The translations under genes were made by a program, and so were the position numbers. This document shows positions 9,603-17,873 of a stretch of 64,000 nt of DNA, piece by piece. The notes beneath the pieces are model-generated. The model saw only the letters and a program-made list of their open reading frames with translations, had not been told where the DNA came from and made no database searches. Each line of letters opens with the position of its first letter. Positions within the stretch are counted from its first letter, which is position 1. The stretch lies in the NCBI RefSeq assembly GCF_000682735.1, contig NZ_AWFD01000001.1:62001-126000 (forward strand), in the 5' to 3' direction. This stretch comes from Hyphomonas sp. CY54-11-8. GTDB taxonomy: Bacteria > Pseudomonadota > Alphaproteobacteria > Caulobacterales > Hyphomonadaceae.

Positions 9603-10442
9603 ATGAAACGCCTTCTAGCGTCCCTTTTTCTCGTCCTGTTTGTCGGTGCCTGTGAAACACAGACCTTTTCGGCATTGGATGAAAAGTCCCCTGAATGGCG
9701 GCTCGTCTTTCAGGACGAGTTCAGCGGCAGGGGCCGTCCGGATCCGGACAAATGGATTTCAAAGGAATACAATCGCCGGCCCAATGATGACGGCCCGGAT
9801 GGCTGGTGGGATCCCACCAATGCCTATCTGAACGGGTCAGGCAAGCTGGTGCTCAAAACCAGCGTCATCAAGAACCGCAATCCGGACGAGGATTCGGATC
9901 CCTACGACTATGCCAGCGCCATGGTGTCGACGGAGGGAAAATTCGAGCAGGCCTTCGGCCGTTACGAAGTGCGGGCGAAATTGCCACACTCGCCGGGCTG
10001 GTGGTCCGCCTTCTGGCTGTTCTCACAGTCCGTACACCATGTGGACGGGTCTGGCCGCGACGGCACGGAAGTCGACATCATGGAAACCTTCGGCTGGAAC
10101 GACAAGGTGCACCATGCGCTGCACTGGGACGGTTATGGGGAACAGCACCAGTGGAGCGCTTTCTCCGCGGTACGGCCGGGGATCCGGCGGGGCTGGCACA
10201 CCTTCACGCTGGAATGGTTCCCCGACGAATACATCTTCTATGTCGACGGTCAGGAAACCTGGCGCTCATCCGCCGGCGGCGTCAGCCAGAACCCGCTTTG
10301 GGTGAAGCTTTCCGGAGAAATCTCCTCGCGGGAAGACATGGCCAACAAATGGTGGGCGAACACGCCTGATCCGGACAGGTTTCCGGACAAGTTCGTGATC
10401 GACTGGGTGCGCGTCTACGAACACGTGCCGTCTGCGGAATAG
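9603..10442 (+). CDS. Glycoside hydrolase family 16 lipoprotein
   Basis: 279-residue GH16-type beta-glucan or galactan hydrolase. The N terminus is a lipoprotein signal with lipobox VGAC, so the enzyme should sit on the membrane facing out. The active-site signature EVDIME is at residues 156-161, with nucleophile E156, D158 and acid/base E161. The flanking SPGWWSAFWLF segment and HHALHWDGYG are typical. A marine-polysaccharide substrate (laminarin, agar or carrageenan type) is plausible, but subfamily cannot be told. It directly follows the exported metallo-hydrolase gene, and a hairpin separates it from the convergent acyl-CoA dehydrogenase. Confidence 0.92.
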   Translation: MKRLLASLFLVLFVGACETQTFSALDEKSPEWRLVFQDEFSGRGRPDPDKWISKEYNRRPNDDGPDGWWDPTNAYLNGSGKLVLKTSVIKNRNPDEDSDPYDYASAMVSTEGKFEQAFGRYEVRAKLPHSPGWWSAFWLFSQSVHHVDGSGRDGTEVDIMETFGWNDKVHHALHWDGYGEQHQWSAFSAVRPGIRRGWHTFTLEWFPDEYIFYVDGQETWRSSAGGVSQNPLWVKLSGEISSREDMANKWWANTPDPDRFPDKFVIDWVRVYEHVPSAE

Positions 10443-10446
10443 GCCG

Positions 10447-10470
10447 CCGGCAGACTGATTTGCCTGCCGG
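10447..10470. terminator. GC-rich hairpin between convergent genes
   Basis: CCGGCAG (10447-10453) pairs with CTGCCGG (10464-10470) across a 10-nt loop, between the ends of the GH16 and acyl-CoA dehydrogenase genes. There is no clear T tract on either side, so it may be a weak terminator or a 3'-end stabiliser. Confidence 0.4.
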
Positions 10471-10485
10471 TAAAGGTGATGGGGG

Positions 10486-12186
10486 CTAATTGCCCCCTTC
10501 GACCAGGCGGCGCGCGATGACCATGGCCTGCACTTCGCCAGCACCCTCGAAGATGTTGAGGATACGGGCATCCTGCAGGATACGGCTGATCGTGTATTCC
10601 AGCGCGAAGCCGTTGCCGCCATGGATCTGCACGGCATTGTCAGCGGCGGCCCAGGCGACGCGTGCGCCGAGCAGCTTGGCCATGCCGGCTTCGAGGTCGC
10701 AGCGCTTGCCTTCGTCCTTCTTGCGGGCGGAGTAATAGGTTAGCTGGCGCACGCCGACGAGTTCTGCGGCCATCATCACCAGCTTGTTGGCAACGCGCGG
10801 GAATTCGAAGATCGGCTTGCCGAACTGGTTGCGGTCGAGGGCGTATTGCAGGCCGGTCTCGAATGCGTTCTGCGCGACGCCAATGGCACGGGCCGCCGTC
10901 TGGATGCGGGCACTTTCGAACGTTGCCATCAGGTGCTTGAAGCCCTGGCCTTCCACACCGCCGAGCAGGTTCTCCGACTTCACCTTGAAGTTGTCGAAGC
11001 CGATTTCGTATTCCTTCATGCCGCGATAGCCGAGCACTTCGATCTCGCCGCCAGTCATGCCTTCGGCCGGGAACGGGTTGGCATCGTCGCCGCGCGGTTT
11101 CTCGGCGAGGAACATGGACAGGCCGGAGAAATTGTTCGTGGCCGGATCGGTCCGGGCGAGCAGCGTCATCACGTCCGCGCGCACCGGGTGGGTGATCCAG
11201 GTCTTGTTGCCTGTGATCGAGTAGGTCTCACCATCGGCATCCTTCACCGCGCGGGTGCGCAGGGAGCCGAGGTCGGACCCGGTGTTCGGTTCGGTGAAGA
11301 CAGCCGTCGGCAGGATCTCGCCGCTGGCGATCATAGGCAGCCACTTCTCCTTCTGTTCCGGCGTGCCGCCGATCAGGATCAGTTCCGCTGCAATCTCGGA
11401 ACGGGTACCGAGCGAGCCGGTGCCGATATAGCCGCGGGAAAGTTCTTCGGAGACGACGCACATCGCCGTCTTGCCCATGCCGAGGCCGCCGAAATCTTCC
11501 GGAATGGTCAAGCCGAACACGCCGAGCTCTGCCATCTCGTTGACCACGTCCATCGGGATATAGTCATTGCGCAGGTGCCAGCCATGGGCGTGCGGCTTGA
11601 TGCGTTCGGAGGCGTATTTCGCAAACTGCTCACGCACCATGCTCATGGTTTCGTCGAGGCCAGTCTCCTCGACCGTATTGCGTGTCAGGGCATCCGGCAG
11701 CAGGGCAGCGGCAGCGGCCATCGAGGCCGGCGCCTTGCCTTCGGTGATCAGCTTCTTGATTGATGCGTCCGCGAACAGCGCGCCCGAAGCTTCGAGGCTG
11801 CCAAGTTCGTGCGGGCGAATGGTCTCGCCCTGGTTCATCGGGATGCCGCCGACAATCTGGGCGCAATAGTCGCTGAACAGGATCTGGGACAGCAGGGCTT
11901 CGATCTCGCCGAACTTGCCTTCGGCTTCGAGGCGGGAGGCCCATTCGGACACCTGGCGCAGCGTCTCGACATAGGTGACGAGCCAGGACAGGCCGTGCGC
12001 GAGGTGCTGGTGGCGCTCGAACGCCTTGCGGTCCGGACGGCCGTCTTCGCCAGCCAGCTGGCCGCGGGCGCCGGAGGTTGCTGCCGCCGCATAGGTGTCG
12101 AGCGCGCCGAGGGCGTCGCGCATCGTGGCCGTCAGGCCTTCCATCACAATCGGTTGCTTGTCCTGAACCATTTCGCCGGTGCTCAT
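10486..12186 (-). CDS. Acyl-CoA dehydrogenase with N-terminal extension
   Basis: 566-residue FAD-dependent acyl-CoA dehydrogenase that oxidises an acyl-CoA to the trans-2-enoyl-CoA. A helical N-terminal extension of about 170 residues (AHGLSWLVTYVETLRQ and neighbours) precedes the standard ACAD body, which contains FTEPNTGSDLGSLRT and the C-terminal IFEGAGEVQ, the position of the catalytic Glu in IYEGT-type motifs. The extra N-terminal part puts it in the longer ACAD group rather than the about 380-residue short-chain type. An AAGGA site precedes the ATG. Chain-length preference cannot be told. Confidence 0.9.
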   Translation of the reverse strand: MSTGEMVQDKQPIVMEGLTATMRDALGALDTYAAAATSGARGQLAGEDGRPDRKAFERHQHLAHGLSWLVTYVETLRQVSEWASRLEAEGKFGEIEALLSQILFSDYCAQIVGGIPMNQGETIRPHELGSLEASGALFADASIKKLITEGKAPASMAAAAALLPDALTRNTVEETGLDETMSMVREQFAKYASERIKPHAHGWHLRNDYIPMDVVNEMAELGVFGLTIPEDFGGLGMGKTAMCVVSEELSRGYIGTGSLGTRSEIAAELILIGGTPEQKEKWLPMIASGEILPTAVFTEPNTGSDLGSLRTRAVKDADGETYSITGNKTWITHPVRADVMTLLARTDPATNNFSGLSMFLAEKPRGDDANPFPAEGMTGGEIEVLGYRGMKEYEIGFDNFKVKSENLLGGVEGQGFKHLMATFESARIQTAARAIGVAQNAFETGLQYALDRNQFGKPIFEFPRVANKLVMMAAELVGVRQLTYYSARKKDEGKRCDLEAGMAKLLGARVAWAAADNAVQIHGGNGFALEYTISRILQDARILNIFEGAGEVQAMVIARRLVEGGN

Positions 12187-12274
12187 ATCCTTGCCCCTTT
12201 TCAGTTTTTTGCCCTTATAGGGGCCTCTCTTTGCCCTGTCAGTCCATATTTGTGCGGTGCAACATCGCAGGCAT

Positions 12275-13084
12275 TCACTCCAACCTGCGGAAACGCTTTC
12301 CCTGCGACCGGACCATGGCCCGGCCCAATGGTTCCGGCAGGATGCGGGACAGGGTCGCTATCCCTTTGTTGACGAGGCCCGGCACGACGACCGGTTGTCC
12401 CCTGTTTACGGCCTCGATGCCCTGGCGGACCACTGGTTCTGCAGGCATCCACATCCATTTCGGCATCTTGTTGGTGTCTTCCCGCGTGCCGTTTACGTCA
12501 TGGAACTCGCTCCAGGTGAAGCCGGGGCAGAGCGCGGTGCAGTGAATGTCTTCATGGCCGAGGCTTTCGCATTCGGCATTCAGGCTTTCGGAGAATTTGA
12601 TCAGGCCGGCTTTGACGCTGGCATAGAGCGTGTGCCCGGCGCTTCCGGCGGCGTAGCCCGCGAGCGAGGCGACATTGATGATCCGGCCATAGCCGCGCTC
12701 CACCATGCCCGGCAGGACCCGGTGCGCCAGTTCCAGCGGCGCGACATAGAGCACCTGCAGGAAGTCGGCCTGATCCTTCCAGCTGGTGGAGAAGAAGGTA
12801 CCCGGCAGGCCGTAACCGGCATTGTTCACCAGCGCATCGACATGGCGGCCCTTTTCGTCAAGCGCGGCGAGGATCTTTGCCGGCGCGGATTTCTTTGCCA
12901 GGTCCTCGGCGATCACGATCGCCGTCACCTTGTATTTTTCCTCGATTTCGGCCGCGAGCGTTTCAAGCCGGTCAGCGCGCCGCGCCGTCAGCGCAACGTC
13001 CCATCCGAGCGCGGCATACTGGCGGGCGAATTCTGCGCCGATTCCGGCGGAGGCTCCTGTGATCAGGCAAAGTCGGCGTTCCAT
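12275..13084 (-). CDS. Short-chain dehydrogenase/reductase
   Basis: 269-residue classical SDR. The cofactor motif TGASAGIG is at about residues 9-16, the structural motif NNAG follows at about 90, and the catalytic Tyr-x3-Lys is YASVK. The glycine-rich end and the LARRADRLETLAAEIE-like segment after the first strand suggest NADP(H) preference, since an Arg follows the second beta strand (TARRADR). It is monocistronic or the first gene upstream of the acyl-CoA dehydrogenase, which begins 88 bases beyond its stop on the same strand. The substrate is unknown. Confidence 0.88.
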   Translation of the reverse strand: MERRLCLITGASAGIGAEFARQYAALGWDVALTARRADRLETLAAEIEEKYKVTAIVIAEDLAKKSAPAKILAALDEKGRHVDALVNNAGYGLPGTFFSTSWKDQADFLQVLYVAPLELAHRVLPGMVERGYGRIINVASLAGYAAGSAGHTLYASVKAGLIKFSESLNAECESLGHEDIHCTALCPGFTWSEFHDVNGTREDTNKMPKWMWMPAEPVVRQGIEAVNRGQPVVVPGLVNKGIATLSRILPEPLGRAMVRSQGKRFRRLE

Positions 13085-13154
13085 AAATGCGCTCCTTTGC
13101 CTTTAGATGTAGCGCATTCCGCTCCGGGTAACAGGCCCCGCCAGACAAGACCTG

Positions 13155-14102
13155 TCAGATGCGCCGGACGAAGAATCCCGCCCGCGGGAAATGAACATGC
13201 ACCGTTCCGGCTTCCTCAGACAGGCGTTGCAGGATCACGCGCTGGGAATCGGCATGCACGATTTCGCCTTCCACCCAGACCTGTCCGTAATCGTCCGGAG
13301 CCACCGCCACCATGTCGCCGGGGGCAATATCCTGCGGCTCATATTTGGTTGTCGCCATGACGAGGCGCGGCGCGGCATGCAGGCCGATGTCCAGTGCTTC
13401 TTTCGAGGAGATGGTCTCCGGTTCCTGGCCTTCATATTCCTGCAGGCGCTCGAACCACGCCTTGGTCAGGTCGGCGGTCTCGAAACACTTCTCCAGGAAG
13501 TCCGGCAGGTTCTGCTGCATGAACCAGACATTCATGTAGGCATGAACGTCGACCAGTCCCGGCTTCATGCCGACGAGATACATGCCGGACCCAGCGCCCT
13601 GCCCGCCCTGAAGGCGTTCTTCCAGCAGCATCAGCCGCGCGCGCCACTGGTCGCGCATCATCGGGGCGACGGCTTTCATGGCGTTCACGTCGAACGGACG
13701 GCCCGACAGCTTTTCCCGGTCCTTCTTGAACTCCTCGCCAACCTTGTCGCCCATTTCGCCGAAGATCACAGCGACGGAAGACTGGAACCAGCGCCCATCT
13801 GTCCAGCCGGCCACCATCTGGGCAAGGCCTTCATGCCCCGGCAGCTTCAGCGCCGGCATCGGATAGCGTGCTTCCAGCTCGCGCAGGATGATGGCGGTGT
13901 CGCAATAGATGTCGGCGCCGATCTGCATGACAGGGGTCCGACGATAGCCGCCGGTCAGCGGCATCAGGTCCGGCCGGGGCATGATCACGGGGATCTCCAC
14001 GCGTGACCAGGCGAGGTTCTTCAGGCGCAGGGCGAGACGGATTTTCTCGGCATAGGGCGAAGTCGGGTATTCGTGCAGAATAATGCTGCGTGCGTCCGCC
14101 AT
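13155..14102 (-). CDS. Glutathione S-transferase-like protein
   Basis: 315-residue protein with an N-terminal thioredoxin-fold GST domain (ILHEYPTSPYAEKIRLAL, then RTPVMQIGADIYCDTAIILREL, which is the usual substrate-recognition pattern with a cis-proline and Ser/Thr glutathione contact replaced by DTA). A helical C-terminal GST domain follows to about residue 230, and a further about 80-residue extension (EPQDIAPGDMVAVAPDDYGQVWVEGE) forms beta-rich sequence not usual in small GSTs. It is a separate minus-strand unit, divergent from the Ada-like gene at 14249. Confidence 0.8.
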   Translation of the reverse strand: MADARSIILHEYPTSPYAEKIRLALRLKNLAWSRVEIPVIMPRPDLMPLTGGYRRTPVMQIGADIYCDTAIILRELEARYPMPALKLPGHEGLAQMVAGWTDGRWFQSSVAVIFGEMGDKVGEEFKKDREKLSGRPFDVNAMKAVAPMMRDQWRARLMLLEERLQGGQGAGSGMYLVGMKPGLVDVHAYMNVWFMQQNLPDFLEKCFETADLTKAWFERLQEYEGQEPETISSKEALDIGLHAAPRLVMATTKYEPQDIAPGDMVAVAPDDYGQVWVEGEIVHADSQRVILQRLSEEAGTVHVHFPRAGFFVRRI

Positions 14103-14248
14103 GTCCGTTTCTCTCCGGTCTCTTGTTTTTTGAGTTGTGTAGTCATGCCGGGCTTTTCACGGGCAGGGAAGAGGCCAATTCCGACCAGTCAGCATTGTGC
14201 ATCTGCGCAAGAATCGGGTGGCCTGCCTTGGAACGCTCAGGCAAATTG

Positions 14249-15139
14249 ATGCCCATGCAGACCCAAGCGACCCCTCTCGACGAACGCGCCGCCGCCTATG
14301 ACCGCATGGCTGAGGCGCTCTCCTATCTGGGTGACACATGGCGGGACTGGCCGGATCTGGCCTCGATCGCGGGGGCCATGGGCCTCAGCCCCAGCCACTT
14401 CCAGCGGGAGTTTACCCGTTGGGCTGGCGTCTCCCCGCGCCAGTTCCAGTCGGCCATCGCCCATGCCGAGGCTGGCGAATTGCTGCGCCAGGGCGCGAGC
14501 GTTCTGGACGCGACGTTCGAGACGGGCCTCTCCGGCCCCGGACGCCTGCATGACTTGTTCATTGCGCATGAGGGCCTGACCCCCGGCGAAGCCAAGGCTG
14601 GCGGGCGGGGCGCTGACCTCGTGCTCGGCCGGGCGCCGACCCCGTTCGGGGAAGGGGCCTGGCTGATCTCGCCCCGGGGGCTCGTCGCGCTCGGTTTCAT
14701 CGACGACAACGCCCCTGAAAAGGCCGGTTTCGTCCATCCGGGCTATGGCGAGGACGCCGCCTTTGCCGATCTGGCCGGGCGGTATCCGAACGCGGACATC
14801 CGCCGGGATGATGCGGCGGCGCGGAAAATGGCCGCGCAGGTCTTCGAAAAGGGTGAGCCGCTTCCGGTCGCGCTTTATGGCACGCCCTTCCGGCGGCAGG
14901 TCTGGCGCGCCCTGCTGGAAATCCCTGCCGGCACCACCTGTACCTATGGCGACCTGGCACGGGCGAGCGGGCATCCGAAAGCGGCGCGGGCAGTGGGGGC
15001 TGCAGTCGGCGCAAACCCGGTCAGCTGGTTCATTCCCTGTCATCGCGCCCTTGCGGCGGATGGGCGTCTTCATAATTATCATTGGGGTGTGGCCCGCAAA
15101 CGCGCCATGCTCACTTATGAACGCGCCCATGCCGCCTGA
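14249..15139 (+). CDS. Ada-like methylated-DNA-cysteine methyltransferase with AraC-type domain
   Basis: 296-residue protein: an AraC-type helix-turn-helix half (residues about 20-100, with LASIAGAMGLSPSHFQREF) followed by an O6-alkylguanine methyltransferase domain ending in the active-site PCHR (C264) of WFIPCHRALAADG. It repairs O6-alkylguanine by suicide alkyl transfer and may regulate its own expression. E. coli Ada has an extra N-terminal zinc domain with a methyl-phosphotriester-accepting Cys; that domain is missing here. ATG 14249 is chosen because the helix-turn-helix begins soon after; longer upstream reading is out of register with a recognisable domain. It is transcribed divergently from the GST-like gene. 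Confidence 0.88.
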   Translation: MPMQTQATPLDERAAAYDRMAEALSYLGDTWRDWPDLASIAGAMGLSPSHFQREFTRWAGVSPRQFQSAIAHAEAGELLRQGASVLDATFETGLSGPGRLHDLFIAHEGLTPGEAKAGGRGADLVLGRAPTPFGEGAWLISPRGLVALGFIDDNAPEKAGFVHPGYGEDAAFADLAGRYPNADIRRDDAAARKMAAQVFEKGEPLPVALYGTPFRRQVWRALLEIPAGTTCTYGDLARASGHPKAARAVGAAVGANPVSWFIPCHRALAADGRLHNYHWGVARKRAMLTYERAHAA

Positions 15140-15175
15140 TGGCTGACCGGGGCGCACAGCCCGGACGGCCTGCTC

Positions 15176-15634
15176 ATGCTGCTCTATTTCTTCGTCGTTG
15201 CCGGATTGCTGATCTGGGGCGCCAGCCTTGCCTGGCGCTGGAGAGAGGTGAAGGCCTTTGCGCCGGACGTGCTCGCCGCGAAGAAGCGCGACAAGGAACT
15301 GCCTGAAAGCGTCACCGATGAGGCGTTCACCGACCTCTATCTGCGCAGCGAGGGGCCGAGGGGGCAGACCTATTTCTTCGTCTGCGCCGCCATCATGTTC
15401 CTGCTGCTCGGGCCCTTCGTGGCAGGCTTCAATGCCGTGTGGCAGATGTTCTGGGAGATGAGCGGAAAATCACCGGTCTTCGAGACCGGCACGCTGATCC
15501 ACACATTCATGGTGTTCCTGACATTCATGTTCGCCACGATCGGTCTTCTGGCGATTGCCATGCGCCGCTATTACGCGCTGATGCCGCCCAATCTGAAACA
15601 AGTCATTCGCGATCTGAACGGAGGTGCCTTATGA
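15176..15634 (+). CDS. Small membrane protein of unknown function
   Basis: 152-residue protein with three likely membrane segments: residues about 1-18, 67-88 and 108-128 (FVCAAIMFLLLGPFVAG and FMVFLTFMFATIGLLAIAM), separated by a charged cytoplasmic stretch. I recognise no family. Its stop overlaps the next gene's start by ATGA (15631-15634), so it is translationally coupled to the glyoxalase-family gene, and a 36-base gap separates it from the Ada-like gene upstream. Confidence 0.72.
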   Translation: MLLYFFVVAGLLIWGASLAWRWREVKAFAPDVLAAKKRDKELPESVTDEAFTDLYLRSEGPRGQTYFFVCAAIMFLLLGPFVAGFNAVWQMFWEMSGKSPVFETGTLIHTFMVFLTFMFATIGLLAIAMRRYYALMPPNLKQVIRDLNGGAL

Positions 15635-16104
15635 GCATCGAATTCCTGCATACAATGGTGCGTGTCACCGATATCGACGCCTCGCTCAAATTCTATTGCC
15701 AGGGTCTCGGCCTGACCGAAGTCGGCCGCTATGACAGCGAGGCCGGGCGCTTCACGCTGGTCTTCCTCGCGTCTCCGGCGGATATCGAACGGTGCGGCGG
15801 CATCCCGGAAGGCAAGAGCCCGACGGACATGCAGATCCCGATGATCGAGCTGACGCACAACTGGGATCCGGAAGATTATGGCGGCGGGCGGAATTTCGGC
15901 CATCTCGCCTATTCGGTCTCGGACATCTACGACGCGGTCGAAAAGCTGCAGGGCCTTGGCGTCACCATCAACCGTCCGCCGCGTGACGGGCGCATGGCCT
16001 TCGTCCGCTCGCCGGACGGGATCTCGGTCGAGCTCCTCCAGCAGGGCAAGCCGCTGGCACCGAAGGAGCCCTGGGCCAGCGCGGAGAATATCGGCAGCTG
16101 GTAA
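15631..16104 (+). CDS. gloA: Lactoylglutathione lyase / glyoxalase I family (VOC) protein
   Basis: 157-residue VOC-superfamily protein close to glyoxalase I, which isomerises the hemithioacetal of methylglyoxal and glutathione. It starts MSIEFLHTMVRVTDID and contains the paired beta-alpha-beta-beta-beta modules with metal-ligand residues (H7, E-type ligand in IELTHNW, and GHLAYSV), and ends with the characteristic PDGISVELLQ. GGAGG lies 6 bases upstream of ATG 15631, and the start overlaps the preceding stop by 4 bases. Specificity for methylglyoxal is the usual inference for this close match, but not proven. Confidence 0.82.
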   Translation: MSIEFLHTMVRVTDIDASLKFYCQGLGLTEVGRYDSEAGRFTLVFLASPADIERCGGIPEGKSPTDMQIPMIELTHNWDPEDYGGGRNFGHLAYSVSDIYDAVEKLQGLGVTINRPPRDGRMAFVRSPDGISVELLQQGKPLAPKEPWASAENIGSW

Positions 16105-16119
16105 GCCTGCCTCGCGGAA

Positions 16120-16164
16120 AACACCGCCGTATAGACGGTCCATACATGGTCTATACACGGTGTT
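16120..16164. repeat. Long imperfect inverted repeat downstream of the glyoxalase gene
   Basis: AACACCG at 16120-16126 and GTATAGAC at 16129-16136 are mirrored by GTCTATAC at 16149-16156 and CGGTGTT at 16158-16164, around a 12-nt centre. The arms differ only at one or two unpaired bases. It may form an extended hairpin in the gloA 3' untranslated region or be a protein site. Confidence 0.6.
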
Positions 16165-16193
16165 CTTCATGGTGTTTTGAGGCCCCGGAAATG

Positions 16194-16234
16194 AAAACGC
16201 CCCGCCTGGCTGATACCGGGCGGGGCGTTTGTTT
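16194..16234. terminator. Bidirectional terminator between gloA and the symporter gene
   Basis: An 11-bp stem, AACGCCCCGCC (16196-16206) with GGCGGGGCGTT (16219-16229), flanked by AAAA on the left and TTTGTTTT on the right. It can end transcription from both the plus-strand glyoxalase gene and the minus-strand symporter gene. Confidence 0.9.
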
Positions 16235-16248
16235 TGGGGGAGGGCGCC

Positions 16249-17727
16249 TTACTCTTTCGGCGCCTGCTTACGCTGGTCGATGATCGGATAGCGCGGCTTC
16301 GGTGTGCCGTTCCGGACGGCTTCGAAGTGCGCCTTGGTCATCGCGAACACGACCGGGCTCAGGAAGACCAGGCCGACAAGGTTCGGCGCGGCCATCATGC
16401 CGGTCAGCGTATCGGCAACCAGCCAGAACAGGTTCACGATATTGGCGACCGAGCCTTCGAACATCAGGGCAGCGGCACCAAGGAAGGTGACCACGATCCA
16501 GCTGATGCGGAACGGCAGGATCGACTTCTCGCCGAACAGGTATTCGCAGCAGCGTTCGCCATAATAGCTCCAGCCGAGAATGGTCGTGAAGCCAAACACG
16601 GTGAGGCCGATGGCGACGATATGCTCGCCGATGCCGGTCAGGCCCGCATCAAACGCAGCAACGGTCAGCGGTGCGCCTGTGTCACAGCCAGCAGGCTGTC
16701 CGTTCGCCAGAATGTCGGCGGCATTGGCAGCGGTCGGAATGCATTCCGGGCCAAGCACGCCAGAGGTCAGGATCACGAGTGCGGTGATGGAGCAGACGAT
16801 CAGCGTGTCGATGATCGTGCCCAGCATGGCGACGAGGCCCTGGTCGACCGGGTCCTGGATCTTGGCGGCAGCGTGGGCGATCGGGGCGGAGCCCTGACCG
16901 GCCTCGTTCGAGAATATGCCGCGCGCGACACCTTTCTGCATGGCCAACATCAGAAGGCCGATGGAGATGCCGGTGCCCGCGCTGTCAAAGCCGAACGCGC
17001 CCGAGAAGATCATGCCGAAGGCCGCCGGGACGGCGTCGAGGTGTAGCGAGATCACCAGCAGGCCGCCGGCAAGATAGGAGATCGCCATGACCGGCACGAG
17101 CCGGCTCGCCACGCTCGCAATCCGCTTGATCCCACCCAGGATCACCGCCGCTGCAGCGACGGACAGCACGATGGCCGAAATCAGCGGTGAGATGCCATAA
17201 GTTGCGTTCAGGGCATCGGCGATCGAGTTGGACTGGATCGAGGCGCCTGTGCCCCAGCTGGCCAGGATGCCCAGCGTCGCGAACAGGCCGCCGAGCCAGA
17301 TCCATTTCTTCCCCATGCCGTTCTTGATGTAGTACATCGGCCCGCCGACATGGCGGCCATCATGGTCAATCTCGCGGAAGCGGACGGCCAGGACGCCTTC
17401 GGAATATTTCGTGGCCGTGCCGACGATGGCCGTGATCCACATCCAGAACACCGCGCCCGGTCCGCCAATAGCGATCGCTGCCGCGACGCCGGCAATGTTG
17501 CCCGTACCGATCGTGGAGGACAGGGCGGTCATCAGGGCGGCGAACGGGGTGACGTCACCTTCTTCATTCCGGTCCGGTTTCTTGAACAGCTGGCCGAAGG
17601 CGAAGGGGATCTTCAGAACCGACAAGAGCCGGAGGCCGATCGTAAGGTAGAGCCCGGTCCCCAGCAGGAGCACCAGCATGGGTGGCCCCCAGACAAATTC
17701 GTTTAGCGCCCGAATAATGTTTTCCAT
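16249..17727 (-). CDS. Alanine/glycine:cation symporter family protein (AGCS)
   Basis: 492-residue inner-membrane amino-acid:sodium symporter. The N terminus holds hydrophobic helices (MLVLLLGTGLYLTIGL), and the family signature GTGNIAGVAAAIAIGGPGA with FWMW follows at about residues 90-112. Many further hydrophobic helices run to the C terminus. The start at 17727 (MENIIRAL) has GGGGAGG upstream; an upstream in-frame start at 17766 is weaker. The transport specificity (alanine or glycine) is inferred from the family. It is divergent from miaB, with a 6-bp inverted repeat in the shared promoter region at 17798-17819. Confidence 0.92.
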   Translation of the reverse strand: MENIIRALNEFVWGPPMLVLLLGTGLYLTIGLRLLSVLKIPFAFGQLFKKPDRNEEGDVTPFAALMTALSSTIGTGNIAGVAAAIAIGGPGAVFWMWITAIVGTATKYSEGVLAVRFREIDHDGRHVGGPMYYIKNGMGKKWIWLGGLFATLGILASWGTGASIQSNSIADALNATYGISPLISAIVLSVAAAAVILGGIKRIASVASRLVPVMAISYLAGGLLVISLHLDAVPAAFGMIFSGAFGFDSAGTGISIGLLMLAMQKGVARGIFSNEAGQGSAPIAHAAAKIQDPVDQGLVAMLGTIIDTLIVCSITALVILTSGVLGPECIPTAANAADILANGQPAGCDTGAPLTVAAFDAGLTGIGEHIVAIGLTVFGFTTILGWSYYGERCCEYLFGEKSILPFRISWIVVTFLGAAALMFEGSVANIVNLFWLVADTLTGMMAAPNLVGLVFLSPVVFAMTKAHFEAVRNGTPKPRYPIIDQRKQAPKE

Positions 17728-17797
17728 AAGCCTCCCCGGCTCCTTTACTCTGCTTGGGGCCGACACTAACCCCGTTTGCCCATGTGTGAAGCGAGCA

Positions 17798-17819
17798 TTG
17801 CAGGTATGTAACGCTGCAA
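17798..17819. promoter_or_regulatory. Possible operator: inverted repeat in the symporter/miaB divergent region
   Basis: TTGCAG (17798-17803) and CTGCAA (17814-17819) are exact inverses separated by 10 bases. The arrangement, in the promoter region between the symporter gene and miaB, resembles a binding site for a dimeric regulator. It could be chance; no regulator is identified. Confidence 0.35.
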
Positions 17820-17873
17820 GGGCTCCGCAATCGGCTGTGGAAGGACGGCCTGTTTTCAGGCATAAGCCCGCGA

